From contig NZ_CP009452.1 in NCBI RefSeq assembly GCF_001278035.1, positions 1,273,501 to 1,337,500 on the forward strand: a stretch of 64,000 bases of DNA. The letters run 5' to 3'. Shown piece by piece: positions 17,380-25,723 of the stretch. The translations under genes and the position numbers were made by a program. Every line of letters starts with the position of its first letter. Position 1 is the first letter of the stretch. The DNA is from Sphingopyxis sp. 113P3. Its GTDB lineage: Bacteria; Pseudomonadota; Alphaproteobacteria; Sphingomonadales; Sphingomonadaceae. Under the pieces are notes generated by a model that had not been told where the DNA came from, ran no database searches, and saw nothing but the letters and a program-made list of their open reading frames with translations.

Positions 17380-18242
17380 CTGTGCATCAAGCCATCTCTC
17401 GCCCCGTTTTTCCTGCCGAAGCGCTGAACGCGATGGAGCGCCTCTATCCCCTGGAGGCGGGCCTCCTCCGTCACCGATTGCCTGACCACCCCTTGCTGTC
17501 GCTTGTGGCGCTCGCCGATCTCGGCGAGCGGCTGCCCGCGGCGCAGGTCGAATATAATCCCGGAGACCTGCCGGTCGGCATCCGACCCGAAGAGGTGCCC
17601 TCGAACGGCCTTTCGATCGGCGAGACGATCCGCACGATCGACACGAACCGGAGCTGGGCCGTGCTCAAGAACATCGAAAGCGAGCCCGCCTATCGCGATC
17701 TGCTGCTTGGTCTGCTTGCAGAGCTGAAACCTGTCGTCGAGCCGCGCACCGGGGCGATGCTGACCCCCCAGGGCTTTATCTTCATCTCGTCGCCAGGCTC
17801 GATCACCCCTTATCATTTCGACCCTGAGCATAATATCCTGCTCCAGCTCAAGGGGCGCAAGGTGATGAATGTCTGGCCTGCAGGCGACGAGCGCTTTGCG
17901 CACCGCATCGAGCATGAGCGCTATCACACGGGCGGTCACCGAAACCTGCCCTGGGAGGATAGCTTCGAAGGCGGACAGCAGCGCGTGCCGCTTGGCCCGG
18001 GTGATGCGGTGCTGATGCCGGTGATGGCGCCGCATTTCGTCGCCAATGGCGACGCGCCCTCGATCTCGCTCTCGATCACCTGGCGCAGCGAATGGAGCTA
18101 CCGCGAATCCGAGGCGCATGCGGCCAACGCGGCGCTGCGGCGCATGGGATTTGACCCCGCCATGCCGCCGCGCTGGCCGGCCCATGCCCGCGCTAAAACG
18201 ATCGGCTGGCGGATCGCGCGCAAGCTCCGCCTCGTTCATTGA
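17376..18242 (+). CDS. JmjC-like cupin protein (putative Fe(II)/2-oxoglutarate oxygenase)
   Basis: A 288-residue protein. The central part has the iron-binding pattern of JmjC/cupin-8 dioxygenases: TPYHFDPEHN gives H147 and D149, and MAPHFVANG gives the distal H220. LLQLKGRKVMNVWP between them is the usual strand with a basic 2-oxoglutarate contact. It probably hydroxylates a protein or small molecule in the cytoplasm. Some genome annotations call this family a transcriptional regulator, but I see no helix-turn-helix. Translational coupling to the acyltransferase suggests that the two act on the same product; this is inference. Confidence 0.75.
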   Translation: MTVHQAISRPVFPAEALNAMERLYPLEAGLLRHRLPDHPLLSLVALADLGERLPAAQVEYNPGDLPVGIRPEEVPSNGLSIGETIRTIDTNRSWAVLKNIESEPAYRDLLLGLLAELKPVVEPRTGAMLTPQGFIFISSPGSITPYHFDPEHNILLQLKGRKVMNVWPAGDERFAHRIEHERYHTGGHRNLPWEDSFEGGQQRVPLGPGDAVLMPVMAPHFVANGDAPSISLSITWRSEWSYRESEAHAANAALRRMGFDPAMPPRWPAHARAKTIGWRIARKLRLVH

Positions 18243-18428
18243 TCCTTGAGTTCTCGGGTGCGGCGGCTTCGGGTTGTACCCGGGCGCGGCTTGAGCCTTT
18301 TGGCGCAACGGATGATTGGGTCCGGTGCATAAAAGAGAGAATGAGGGCGCACTCGACAGATTGCTTTCCATTGCGCCGATTTGGCGTTATGGGCGCGCAT
18401 CCTGAAATTTCGAGCCCATAGAGGATAG

Positions 18429-18647
18429 ATGGCGAAAGAAGAACTTCTGGAAATGCGCGGCCAGGTGGTCGAATTGCTTCCCAACGCGATGTTCCGCGTC
18501 AGACTGGAAAACGACCACGAGATTCTCGGCCATACGGCCGGCAAGATGCGCAAGAACCGCATCCGCGTGCTGGTGGGCGACGAAGTGCTCGTCGAACTCA
18601 CCCCCTATGACCTGACCAAGGGTCGGATCACCTATCGCTTCAAGTGA
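18429..18647 (+). CDS. infA: Translation initiation factor IF-1
   Basis: A 72-residue single OB-fold (S1-like) protein with normal length and highly conserved sequence ([34 protein letters not shown]). It binds the 30S A site during initiation together with IF-2 and IF-3. AGAGGA at 18420-18425 is close to the ATG and is a reasonable ribosome-binding site. Its stop overlaps a possible GTG start of maf. The 186 bases before it hold no other gene. Confidence 0.98.
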   Translation: MAKEELLEMRGQVVELLPNAMFRVRLENDHEILGHTAGKMRKNRIRVLVGDEVLVELTPYDLTKGRITYRFK

Positions 18648-18673
18648 GCGGCGCGGCCTTACCTTCCGCCCCC

Positions 18674-19246
18674 ATGCGAAATCTGGTTTTGGCCTCGACT
18701 TCCCCGCGCCGGCGCGAATTGCTGGCGCGGATCGGCGTGACGCCCACCCGCATCGTCGCCCCCGACATCGATGAAACCCCGCAGAAGGGTGAGCTTCCGC
18801 GCGCCTATGTCGCCCGCCTCGCCGAGTGCAAGGCGTTTGCAGTAAAGCGCGCTGCCGGCGAGGTCGTACTCGCGGGCGATACGACCGTCGCCGCCGGACG
18901 CCGCATTCTCGAAAAGCCCGCCGACGAGGCCGACTTACGGCGCATGCTCGGCTTGCTTTCGGGCCGCCGGCACCGTGTCTGGTCGGGTGTCTGCGTCGTC
19001 GATGCGGACGGGAAACCGCGTGTGCGCGTTGTCGATACGGTCGTTGCCTTCAAGGTGCTGAGCCCCGAGGAGATCGACTGGTATGTCGCAAGCGGCGAGG
19101 GAATGGGAAAGGCGGGTGGCTATGCCATCCAGGGACGCGCCGAGACGTTCGTACGTTTCCTCTCGGGGAGCCATTCGAACGTGGTGGGCCTGCCGCTTTT
19201 CGAGACGCGCGCGCTCTTGAGCGCCGCTGGCGTGCCGCTTGGCTGA
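18674..19246 (+). CDS. maf: Maf-family nucleoside triphosphate pyrophosphatase
   Basis: A house-cleaning NTP pyrophosphatase that hydrolyses non-canonical or pyrimidine nucleotides to the monophosphate. LVLASTSPRRRELLARIG is the Maf signature at the N-terminus, VLAGDTTVAAGRRILEKP contains the catalytic aspartate, and GKAGGYAIQGRAE is the third conserved segment. I choose the ATG at 18674 because the conserved domain begins two residues later. A GTG at 18644, overlapping the infA stop, would add ten residues. The end overlaps the TTG start of the RNase gene. Confidence 0.93.
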   Translation: MRNLVLASTSPRRRELLARIGVTPTRIVAPDIDETPQKGELPRAYVARLAECKAFAVKRAAGEVVLAGDTTVAAGRRILEKPADEADLRRMLGLLSGRRHRVWSGVCVVDADGKPRVRVVDTVVAFKVLSPEEIDWYVASGEGMGKAGGYAIQGRAETFVRFLSGSHSNVVGLPLFETRALLSAAGVPLG

Positions 19247-20213
19247 GTGGGTCTACGAGGCCGGAATCGGCGAAGCGCGCGCCGCGCTCATCGAGGACGG
19301 CCGGATCATCGAGGCGCGGCTCGAGCGCGAGAGCGAAGGCCCCCGCGTCGGTGCCGTGCTCGGCGCGCGGCTCGTTGAAGCGGGCCGGCTCCTTCTCGAT
19401 GCGCCTGGCGAACCGGCGGCGACTATCGGTGGCGTGCCTCCGGGCGCCTCGATCGGCGCGCGTCTTACCGTTGAGATTACGCGCATGGCCCTGCGCGAGC
19501 GCGGGCGCGACAAGCCCGCCCGGGCCCGCCTTGCCGAGGCGGGAACCCCTCTTTCAGATGGTCCCGACCTGCGGGCGCGCATCGAGGCGGCGGGCCTTCC
19601 TGTCACCGATGCGCAGGCAAGGGGGGGCGACCTTTTCGAGGAGGCCGGCTGGTCAGAGCTTATCGACCATGTGCGCACGGGGCATTGGCCGTTTGCAAGC
19701 GGCGCGCTGTGGGTCGACGCAACGCCCGCTATGCTGCTCATTGACATCGACGGCGAGGGCGATGGCTTCGCGCTTGCCAAGGCGGGAGCGGCGGCGGCGG
19801 CGCACCTTATCCGGTGCTGCGATATTGGCGGCTCGATCGGTATCGACTTTCCCTCGCTTCCCGGACGCGCCGAGCGGCAGGCGATCGATGCGCTGATCGA
19901 CGCGCTGCTGCCTCAGCCCTTCGAGCGCACCGCGACCAATGGCTTCGGCTTCCTGCAGATCGTCCGCCGGCGCGAGCGGCCATCGCTCGTCGAGCAGGTG
20001 CGTTTCGGCGCGGCCGCGACCGACGCGGCGGCGCTGCTCCGCCAGGCCGAGCGCGCCGTTGGCCACGGACCTTTGCAACTCACCGCGCGTCCGGCCGTTG
20101 CCGATCATATCAGGACGCATCCTGGCTGGATCGCCGAACTTGAGCGGCGCACGGGGCGACCGGTCGCGATCGCGGTTGACGCCGCCATGAGAGGAGCAGG
20201 TCATGCCCAATGA
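19239..20213 (+). CDS. RNase E/G-family ribonuclease, short form
   Basis: A 324-residue protein starting at TTG 19239, which overlaps the maf stop. It has the catalytic-core features of RNase E/G: LLIDIDGEGDG carries the metal-binding aspartate region, CCDIGGSIGIDF the second. It is clearly shorter than E. coli RNase G (about 490 residues): the N-terminal S1 region is reduced and the C-terminal small domain is lacking. The same maf-short RNase-yacG order is common in sphingomonads. It probably acts in RNA processing, but loss of domains may alter oligomerisation or activity. Confidence 0.85.
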   Translation: MAEWVYEAGIGEARAALIEDGRIIEARLERESEGPRVGAVLGARLVEAGRLLLDAPGEPAATIGGVPPGASIGARLTVEITRMALRERGRDKPARARLAEAGTPLSDGPDLRARIEAAGLPVTDAQARGGDLFEEAGWSELIDHVRTGHWPFASGALWVDATPAMLLIDIDGEGDGFALAKAGAAAAAHLIRCCDIGGSIGIDFPSLPGRAERQAIDALIDALLPQPFERTATNGFGFLQIVRRRERPSLVEQVRFGAAATDAAALLRQAERAVGHGPLQLTARPAVADHIRTHPGWIAELERRTGRPVAIAVDAAMRGAGHAQ

Positions 20214-20397
20214 GGCCTTCGCAAGGCCGCGCCGGTGCCCGCTCTGCGGCAAACCGCGCGTCGAGGAATATAAGCCATTTTGCAGTCGCGGTTGCCGCGA
20301 CCGCGACCTCAACCGCTGGTTCGATGAGGGCTACCGCGTGCCGGTTGACCAGCCGCCCGATGGGACCGCTGACGATGATCGTTTCGACGAAGGCTGA
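20203..20397 (+). CDS. yacG: DNA gyrase inhibitor / zinc protein YacG
   Basis: A 64-residue protein with CPLCGKP and FCSRGCRDRDL, the four-cysteine zinc site of YacG, then NRWFDEGYRVP. YacG of E. coli binds GyrB and blocks DNA binding; here that function is taken from the family. The start overlaps the RNase gene by 11 bases. The C-terminal tail is acidic and short, as usual. Confidence 0.95.
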   Translation: MPNEAFARPRRCPLCGKPRVEEYKPFCSRGCRDRDLNRWFDEGYRVPVDQPPDGTADDDRFDEG

Positions 20398-20424
20398 TAC
20401 GCAAAAATAGGGCGATAAAGCCAC

Positions 20425-20453
20425 TGGACAGGACGAAATGGCCTGCCTATAGC
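20425..20453 (+). promoter_or_regulatory. Putative promoter of tRNA-Phe
   Basis: A -35-like TGGACA (20425-20430) and a -10-like TATAGC (20448-20453) are separated by exactly 17 bases. They place a start site near 20460, about 34 bases before the mature tRNA. Both hexamers are two or fewer changes from the consensus. It is the only good match in the yacG-tRNA gap. Confidence 0.5.
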
Positions 20454-20493
20454 CGCCGCTCGCCAGCAGGCCGACCGGCCTTGCGGAGCCCGT

Positions 20494-20569
20494 GCCCGGG
20501 TAGCTCAGTTGGTAGAGCATGCGACTGAAAATCGCAGTGTCGGTGGTTCGATCCCGCCCCCGGGCACCA
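20494..20569 (+). tRNA. tRNA-Phe (GAA)
   Basis: A complete 76-base cloverleaf. The acceptor stem is GCCCGGG (20494-20500) paired with CCCGGGC; D stem GCTC/GAGC; anticodon stem TGCGA/TCGCA around the loop CTGAAAA with anticodon GAA; T stem GGTGG/CCGCC with TTCGATC in the loop. The genomic CCA is present at 20567-20569. A short GGCCT-TATTC-AGGCC hairpin follows at 20571-20585. Everything downstream to about 35 kb is mobile or rearranged, so the 3' end of this tRNA may have been an integration target. Confidence 0.97.
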
Positions 20570-20610
20570 CGGCCTTATTCAGGCCATCCCAGATCATCCC
20601 AAAAAATTCG

Positions 20611-21134
20611 GGCTCTTCCCCGTGAACGGGGGATGAGGGTGGATCAGACCCGATTGATGACGCCATTCCAACCGCAAAGAGCGAGCACGCGCAAGCGGTA
20701 GTTGTGAAAGTTGCGGAAGCCGAACGCGCGGCGCGAGATCATCTCCATCTTTGTGTGAAAGCCCTCGGTGATTCCATTGTTCCTGGAAAAGCGCCACATG
20801 CGGGCGACGGGCTCGAGCCAGCTGGTCAGGGTATCGGCGAGGGACTTGAGGGGGCTGGCGGCGAACTGATCGATCAGCCTGAGCAGGTCGGGGATAAGCT
20901 GGCTGGCCTTTTTGGCATTGAGGGATTTTTGCGTCAGCAGGAGGGCCATGTCCTGCTTGGCAGTGTAGAGGGCTTCGAGCACCGGATTGGCTTTCAGGTA
21001 GACGGCCAGCCTTTTGCGCTGTTCTTCGCTTAGCTTCCATCGATGGCGCCGCATCAAACTGAGCAGCCCGCGATTCTTTCGGCCCTCGGGATCGAAGCGC
21101 TTCCATCCTTCGAGGAAATGCTGGTTGAGCAGCC
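20611..21134 (-). mobile_element. Truncated ISL3-family element (transposase C-terminal part)
   Basis: The minus-strand frame down to the stop at 20644 encodes the last ~160 residues of an ISL3 transposase: LLNQHFLEGWKRFDPEG, LLSLMRRHRWKLSEEQ, ARMWRFSRNNGITEGFHT and FGFRNFHNYRLRVLALCG. The end beyond the stop is GGCTCTTCCCCGTGAAC at 20611, the usual ISL3 terminal repeat. The 5' two thirds and the other terminus are missing: at 21134/21135 the sequence switches abruptly to a PepSY-protein fragment. The element therefore cannot move by itself. It starts only about 40 bases after tRNA-Phe. Confidence 0.85.
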
Positions 21135-21329
21135 GACCTCGTAGCAGTCCCTTTCGACCTGTACCTTGAGCACTTCCCAACCTTCCAGCCAGGCTTGTTT
21201 CTTCAGCTTGGTGACAGGCTGCCACTTGTCTTGCGGCCCCGCATTGCAGCGAACATCGCCATCAGCGAGTGCCGGGCTGGAGACGCCAAATGCAATCGAT
21301 ATGGCAAGGCCGACGGCGAGTGGGTCAAC
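21135..21329 (-). pseudogene. PepSY-domain protein fragment, truncated at both ends
   Basis: In the minus frame, 65 codons from 21329 to 21135 read as the rest of a signal peptide (PLAVGLAISIAFGVSSPALA), then DVRCNAGPQDKWQPV, LEGWEVLKVQVERDCYEV. This is the pattern of small secreted PepSY proteins (Trp-Gln-Pro, Gly-Trp-x-Val, Cys-Tyr-Glu-Val). There is no start codon: a TGA lies directly upstream at 21332-21330. The domain also stops after CYEV, where ISL3 sequence begins. A complete gene would have about 25 more residues. It appears to be a leftover of two recombination events. Confidence 0.7.
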
Positions 21330-22626
21330 TCACCCATGGCCCGGAAATGGCCAGCGTGGCGGTCGGGCTATAGGCATTGACGAATAGAGTTCGCCCGTCG
21401 GGCGACCAGCAGGCCCCGGCAAGCTCGGTCTGGGTGCGTAGCCGCGCGAACGGATAGGCAAGCCCATCCGGCGTAATGCCGCGCAGGTGGTTATCGACCA
21501 CGTCGGTATACTGGTCCTCGCACACAATCAGGTGGCCGTTAGGCGACACGGTGAGGTTGTCGCCGTAGTTGAACTGGTCGGGAGACGTGCTTTCGAAAAA
21601 GAGCTCGAGCCGGTCGGCGCCAGGGACGAACCGGAACACCTGTCCTAGCTTAGCCGCGCCACCGGAGGTACAGCAGAAATAGAGTTCGCCAGCGCCCATA
21701 TGAATGCCCTCGCCACGCGCGAACAGCATTGCCCCTTTCGCGGCGCCGCGCAGACGCAGGTCGTCGTCTGGGCTTTCGACATTATCGAGATCGACCCAGC
21801 GGACGCTTCGCATGGTGCCGGTAGCCAGCGCCGCATCGTTCCAGTTGCGGCTGTCGGCAATGCCGTCCATCGCGAGCGCCTGGAGCTTGCCGCCATTGAC
21901 GAGATTGGTGGGCGTGTTTGGAATGAATCGGTAAACGAGGCCGTCGTCGCGATCCTCGGTCATGTAGACGATGCCGGTTTCGGGATCGACCGCCGCAGCT
22001 TCATGATTGAAACGCCCCATCGCCTTGACCGGAACCGGATCAATCAGACCAGGCGCCGTCGCTGGAACCTCGAACACCCATCCGTGATCGTGCCCAACGC
22101 CTTCGCCCGCGCGCGTGACATCTTCCTCGCAGGACAGCCAACTGCCCCAGGGCGTGATGCCACCGGCGCAATTGCGGATCGTGCCCGCGAGCGAGCGGTA
22201 TTCGCGTTCGACTTCAAGCGTCGCGGCATCGAGCACCAGCGTGGTCGTCCCGCCAGGCAGCACCGCGCCGCCGATGCGCTTGTCAAAGCCCGAGGCGAGC
22301 GCGCCACCCGCGTCGTGCTGCACTTTCAGTTCGTGATTGCGCACCAGCGCGATCTTGCCGCCGCCGAGATCGAAACAGCCCATCCCGTCCGCGCGATCTG
22401 GCACAGTGCCACCGTCGTCCATCGCGTCGCCAAGGCGCGAGATCACGCGGTACGAAAAGCCCTTTTCCGGCAGGTCGAGCAGGCCCGCCGGGTCCAGCTT
22501 CAGCGCGCCGTAAGGGCTGGCCGAGGTCGCGCCGGTCAACGCCGACTGTCGCGCGACGCAGCCGCTGGCAAGCAGCGCGGCGAACGCGCTGCCGGTTGCA
22601 AGGAACGTTCGCCTGTCGGTGTTCAT
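21325..22626 (-). CDS. PhoX-like (DUF839) phosphatase, Tat-exported
   Basis: A 433-residue protein of the PhoX/DUF839 beta-propeller phosphatase family. The start at 22626 gives a Tat signal with RRTFLATG and a lipobox-like ASGC (C23). The family motifs are visible: LVRNHEL, NCAGGITPWGSWLSCEE, GRFNHEAAAVDPETG, YMTEDRDDG and, at the end, TLFVNAYSPTATLAISGPW, the normal C-terminus. PhoX enzymes are Ca/Fe-dependent phosphomonoesterases. Lying 13 bases after a phytase, it may finish the dephosphorylation of inositol phosphates. The gene looks intact, but its operon promoter lies upstream of two insertion sequences in the receptor gene. Confidence 0.85.
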   Translation of the reverse strand: MNTDRRTFLATGSAFAALLASGCVARQSALTGATSASPYGALKLDPAGLLDLPEKGFSYRVISRLGDAMDDGGTVPDRADGMGCFDLGGGKIALVRNHELKVQHDAGGALASGFDKRIGGAVLPGGTTTLVLDAATLEVEREYRSLAGTIRNCAGGITPWGSWLSCEEDVTRAGEGVGHDHGWVFEVPATAPGLIDPVPVKAMGRFNHEAAAVDPETGIVYMTEDRDDGLVYRFIPNTPTNLVNGGKLQALAMDGIADSRNWNDAALATGTMRSVRWVDLDNVESPDDDLRLRGAAKGAMLFARGEGIHMGAGELYFCCTSGGAAKLGQVFRFVPGADRLELFFESTSPDQFNYGDNLTVSPNGHLIVCEDQYTDVVDNHLRGITPDGLAYPFARLRTQTELAGACWSPDGRTLFVNAYSPTATLAISGPWVS

Positions 22627-22639
22627 TGCCCCAATGCCT

Positions 22640-23656
22640 TTACTGATTACCTGTCGCTTCAAGGATCGCCTGCCAAGATACCAGCTTGAAGTTTTGCGCG
22701 TAGGGCCGGTTGTCGCCGTCTTGGGCCACGAACAGCCCGTTTGGGTAGGCAGTTCCGAAATCGCCGGGTACGAGATCTATCCCGTCGGTTTCTTGCGTCG
22801 CGCCGTATGTGCCAGCGGCAATGCGAAAGCGACCGGCTGGTTCCATGCCGGGCAGGCGAAAAAGCGCGTAGGCGTTATCGCCCTGACTCGAGGCGACAAG
22901 GAACCCGCCGTTCTCGCCTTCGGGCCAGATCGCCAGCCCCTCGACATCGGCGACCAATTGCTTGCCGTCGGTTTCAGTGACGAGTTCGCCTTCGGTTGCA
23001 CCGGGCGCAAAACGCCAGATGCCACGCGTTTCCTCACCGACATAAAGCGTGCCGTCACGCGGATCGACGACGCAGCCTTCGGGCTGGGTGGCAACGCGCA
23101 GGGTACGCAGCGGGCGGAAGGAAAGCGCTGGCACAAGATCGATCGCGATCTCGCTGACAGTGCCGTTCTTCAACGGCGAATAGGTGCGCACCTCATCGCC
23201 GATCCGAGCCATGCAGAAACCGTACCCTTCGCCCGCCCCCACCTGCCCTTTGCCGAGTAGCGAGAGTTCGCCGGTTGCGGTATCGAGACGGAAGACCTGT
23301 ATCGCCGCATTGGCCGGGTCGTTGCGGTCGCTCGCAGCGACGATCAATCCCGCCTCACCAAGATCGACGAGGTCGACATTGTTGACCAGTCCCGCCGCGA
23401 AGGACCCGCGCTGCTTGCCGTCCAAGCCGTAGACGTAAAGCCCCGCTTTCTTGTCGGTCGCGACGATCAGGCTTTGCGCCGGGTCAGCGGGATTGCGCCA
23501 GATTGCGGGATCGTCCGCCGCGTCGGCATTGGCGGTACCGACGGGCTCGGTCTCGCCCGAAGCGGAGACGACCACCGCCGGGAGCGAATTGACCGGTGGA
23601 GTCATCGCGCAGCCCGCGAGCGCCACTGCGCCCGAAAGAGAAACAAGCACGCGCAT
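22640..23656 (-). CDS. Beta-propeller phytase (3-phytase), lipoprotein
   Basis: A 338-residue secreted phytase of the BPP family, which removes phosphates from myo-inositol hexakisphosphate in a Ca-dependent way. The signal peptide ends in LAGC (C16), so it is probably a lipoprotein. Propeller motifs include DDPAIWRNPADPAQSLIV, the conserved VATDKKAGLYVYGLDG, VDVEGLAIW-like blade sequences and the closing DNRPYAQNFKLV. The start codon overlaps the receptor stop as ATGA. The order receptor-phytase-PhoX points to a dedicated phytate uptake and degradation operon. Confidence 0.92.
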   Translation of the reverse strand: MRVLVSLSGAVALAGCAMTPPVNSLPAVVVSASGETEPVGTANADAADDPAIWRNPADPAQSLIVATDKKAGLYVYGLDGKQRGSFAAGLVNNVDLVDLGEAGLIVAASDRNDPANAAIQVFRLDTATGELSLLGKGQVGAGEGYGFCMARIGDEVRTYSPLKNGTVSEIAIDLVPALSFRPLRTLRVATQPEGCVVDPRDGTLYVGEETRGIWRFAPGATEGELVTETDGKQLVADVEGLAIWPEGENGGFLVASSQGDNAYALFRLPGMEPAGRFRIAAGTYGATQETDGIDLVPGDFGTAYPNGLFVAQDGDNRPYAQNFKLVSWQAILEATGNQ

Positions 23657-24866
23657 CAGAACGTCAGCCGCGCGCCGAACTTCATCGTCCAGTTATAGCG
23701 CTCGTACTGGTAGAGGTTCTGGCCGCCGCCCAGCGTGTTGTAGGCAAAGTATTTGGCGTCGTTGATGTTCACCCACTCGTAATAGAGCTGGATCGTGTCG
23801 TTGACACGGTATTTCGCGCTGAGATCGAGCTGGAAGTGATCGTCGACGTAGCGGTCGAAATCCGCCTCGTCGCCCATCTCGTCGAGGTACTTGTCGCGGT
23901 AAGTGCCAGCCAGCCGGATCGAGAACGGCCCCTTCTCATAGCCCAGCGTCACATTGGCGGTGTGCTTCGAGGTGGACGGCAGGCTGATCTTGCGAAGGTC
24001 GGTGGCGTCACCGTCTATCGGGACCATGCCGCTGGCGTCGGTGTAGGTATAGTTTGCCTGGACTAGCAGCCCGTCGAACGGCTCGGGTAGTTCGGTGAAC
24101 GCCTTGGAGAAGCCCAGTTCGATTCCCCAAACCTCCGCGCTCGGCCCATTGATCGGGATCACCGCCTCGTTGAAGGCAATGCCGTTGAAGGTATCGTCCT
24201 CACGCACTGTATCGACGATGTAGTTCTTGATGTCCTTGTAGAAGAACGCGGCTGTCAGCGCGGCGTTGCGACCGAAGTAATATTCGGCCGAGGCATCGAA
24301 GTTCCACGCCTTGTAGGGCTTGAGCGCCGGGTTGCCGAATTCGCCCTCGCGCTCGCCCTCGTCGTTTTCCTCGACCATGAAGCGCGGCGCGAGCTTGGAC
24401 AGCTTAGGGCGCACAAGGCTCTTGTACCCGGCAAGACGCAGGATCACGTCGGGCTGCGCCTCATAGCGAATGTTGAGGCTTGGCAGCCAGTCGCTGTATT
24501 TTTTCTCGAACATGACGGGCGTGACGAACACGGTGTCGTCGCCAGCGATTGAGCCATCGGGCAGTGTGCCGTCTTCCTCGATCAGCGTGACGAGGTTGCC
24601 GGATATATCGTTCGAGGTGTGCTCGTAGCGGACACCGCCAATGACGCGCAGCGCGGAAGTCTCGTAACGGCCGAGCAGGTAGCCAGCCATGATGTCCTCG
24701 CTCACCGCATAATCGTCGGCAGCTGAATCGAACTGGGTGTCAACGTCCTGCAGCTCGAACTGGCCAAGGTTGTCGTAGAAGAAGTTGGTTGCCCCCTTGA
24801 AACTCGCCACCGGCCCGATGTCGGTTATGCGGTAGGTTTGCTCTCCGACCACGTCGGCCAGCGTTA
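23656..24866 (-). pseudogene. TonB-dependent receptor, C-terminal part (split by IS)
   Basis: The last 402 residues of a TonB-dependent receptor, from the IS5 junction at 24866 to the stop at 23656-23658. It contains the beta-barrel strands and ends in YNWTMKFGARLTF, with the terminal Phe expected for barrel assembly. Joined to the part at 27159-28784 after removal of both insertion sequences and one TA duplication, the frame is continuous (DDL then TLADVVGEQ). A GTG at 24852 would allow an isolated fragment to be translated, but it lacks signal peptide and plug, so no function is expected. Confidence 0.93.
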
Positions 24867-25720
24867 GGGTCCAAACTCAATCAGCCTCTTGAAAATCGGC
24901 GTGTACATTGATTCAGGGAGTCTCCACTGAAGCAGGAGGCTGTTGGAGATGTCGCGTTCGTTGTTCTGGCTGTCGGATGAAGCATGGCGGGCGATCGAGC
25001 CCCACCTGCCGAAGAACCAGCCCGGAGCGCGGCGGGTCGATGATCGCAGGGTGATCTCGGGCATCATCCACATGCTCAAGTGTGGTGGCCGCTGGGCGGA
25101 CTGCCCGTCCGAATACGGCCCTTCGACGACGGTCTACAATCGCTGGAACCGGTGGAGCCGCCGCGGCATCTGGACGCGCATCCTGGCGGCGCTGACCGAG
25201 CAAGGCTGGATCGCGGAGACCGGCCAGATCGACAGCAGCTACATCAAGGCTCACCGCTCTGCCGGTGGCGCAAAAGGGGGGCGCGGGCCAATGCCATTGG
25301 CATCTCGCGTGGAGGCAGGACAACGAAGATCCACGCGCTTGTCGATGTTCTCGGAAGACCACTGCGCCTCGTCCTGACGCCCGGCAACACATCTGATGTG
25401 AAAGGCGCAGACCTACTGATCGGTGAAACTATCGGCATGAAGCGGGTGATCGCCGACCGTGGCTACGACGCGAACCGCATCAGGGCCGCCTTACGAGAGC
25501 AGGGCACGATCCCGGTGATCCCCGGACGGCGCAACCGCAAGCGCCCGATCCAGTATGACGAACGCCGCTACAAGGACCGCTGGCGGGTCGAGGCCATGTT
25601 CTGCCGCCTCAAGGACTTCCGCCGCATCGCTACTCGTTACGACAAGCTCGCCCGCAACTTCCTATCCGCCGTAAGCCTCGCCGCTGCCGTCGCCTTCTGG
25701 CTGTGATTGAGTCTCGACCC
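24867..25720 (+). mobile_element. IS5-family element (IS427-like group), copy 1
   Basis: The element is 854 bases. The left end is GGGTCCAAACTCAATCA and the right end, read on the other strand, is GGGTCGAGACTCAATCA, so the imperfect terminal repeats match at 15 of 17 bases. TA at 24865-24866 and 25721-25722 is the target duplication. It is inserted in the TonB-receptor gene in the opposite orientation. The right end directly abuts the CTAG used by the IS701 copy. Confidence 0.9.
24949..25706 (+). CDS. IS5-family transposase in two frames (-1 frameshift)
   Basis: The first frame starts at ATG 24949 (AGGAGG at 24933-24938) and has the DUF4096-type N-terminus (LFWLSDEAWRAIEPHLP) with the first catalytic Asp in IDSSYIKAHRS. 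The slippery AAAAGGGGGG at 25272-25281 allows a -1 shift into the second frame, which continues with GRTTKIHALVDVLG, VIADRGYDANRIR (second Asp) and RWRVEAMFCRLKDFRR (Glu), ending at 25706. The unshifted frame stops at 25377. The full fusion should be about 250 residues and looks functional. Confidence 0.88.
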
Positions 25721-25723
25721 TAG

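Noticed and set aside
20644..21225. Complete transposase gene after tRNA-Phe
   Set aside because: The frame opens inside PepSY-derived sequence; only the ISL3 C-terminal part from about 21134 is genuine.
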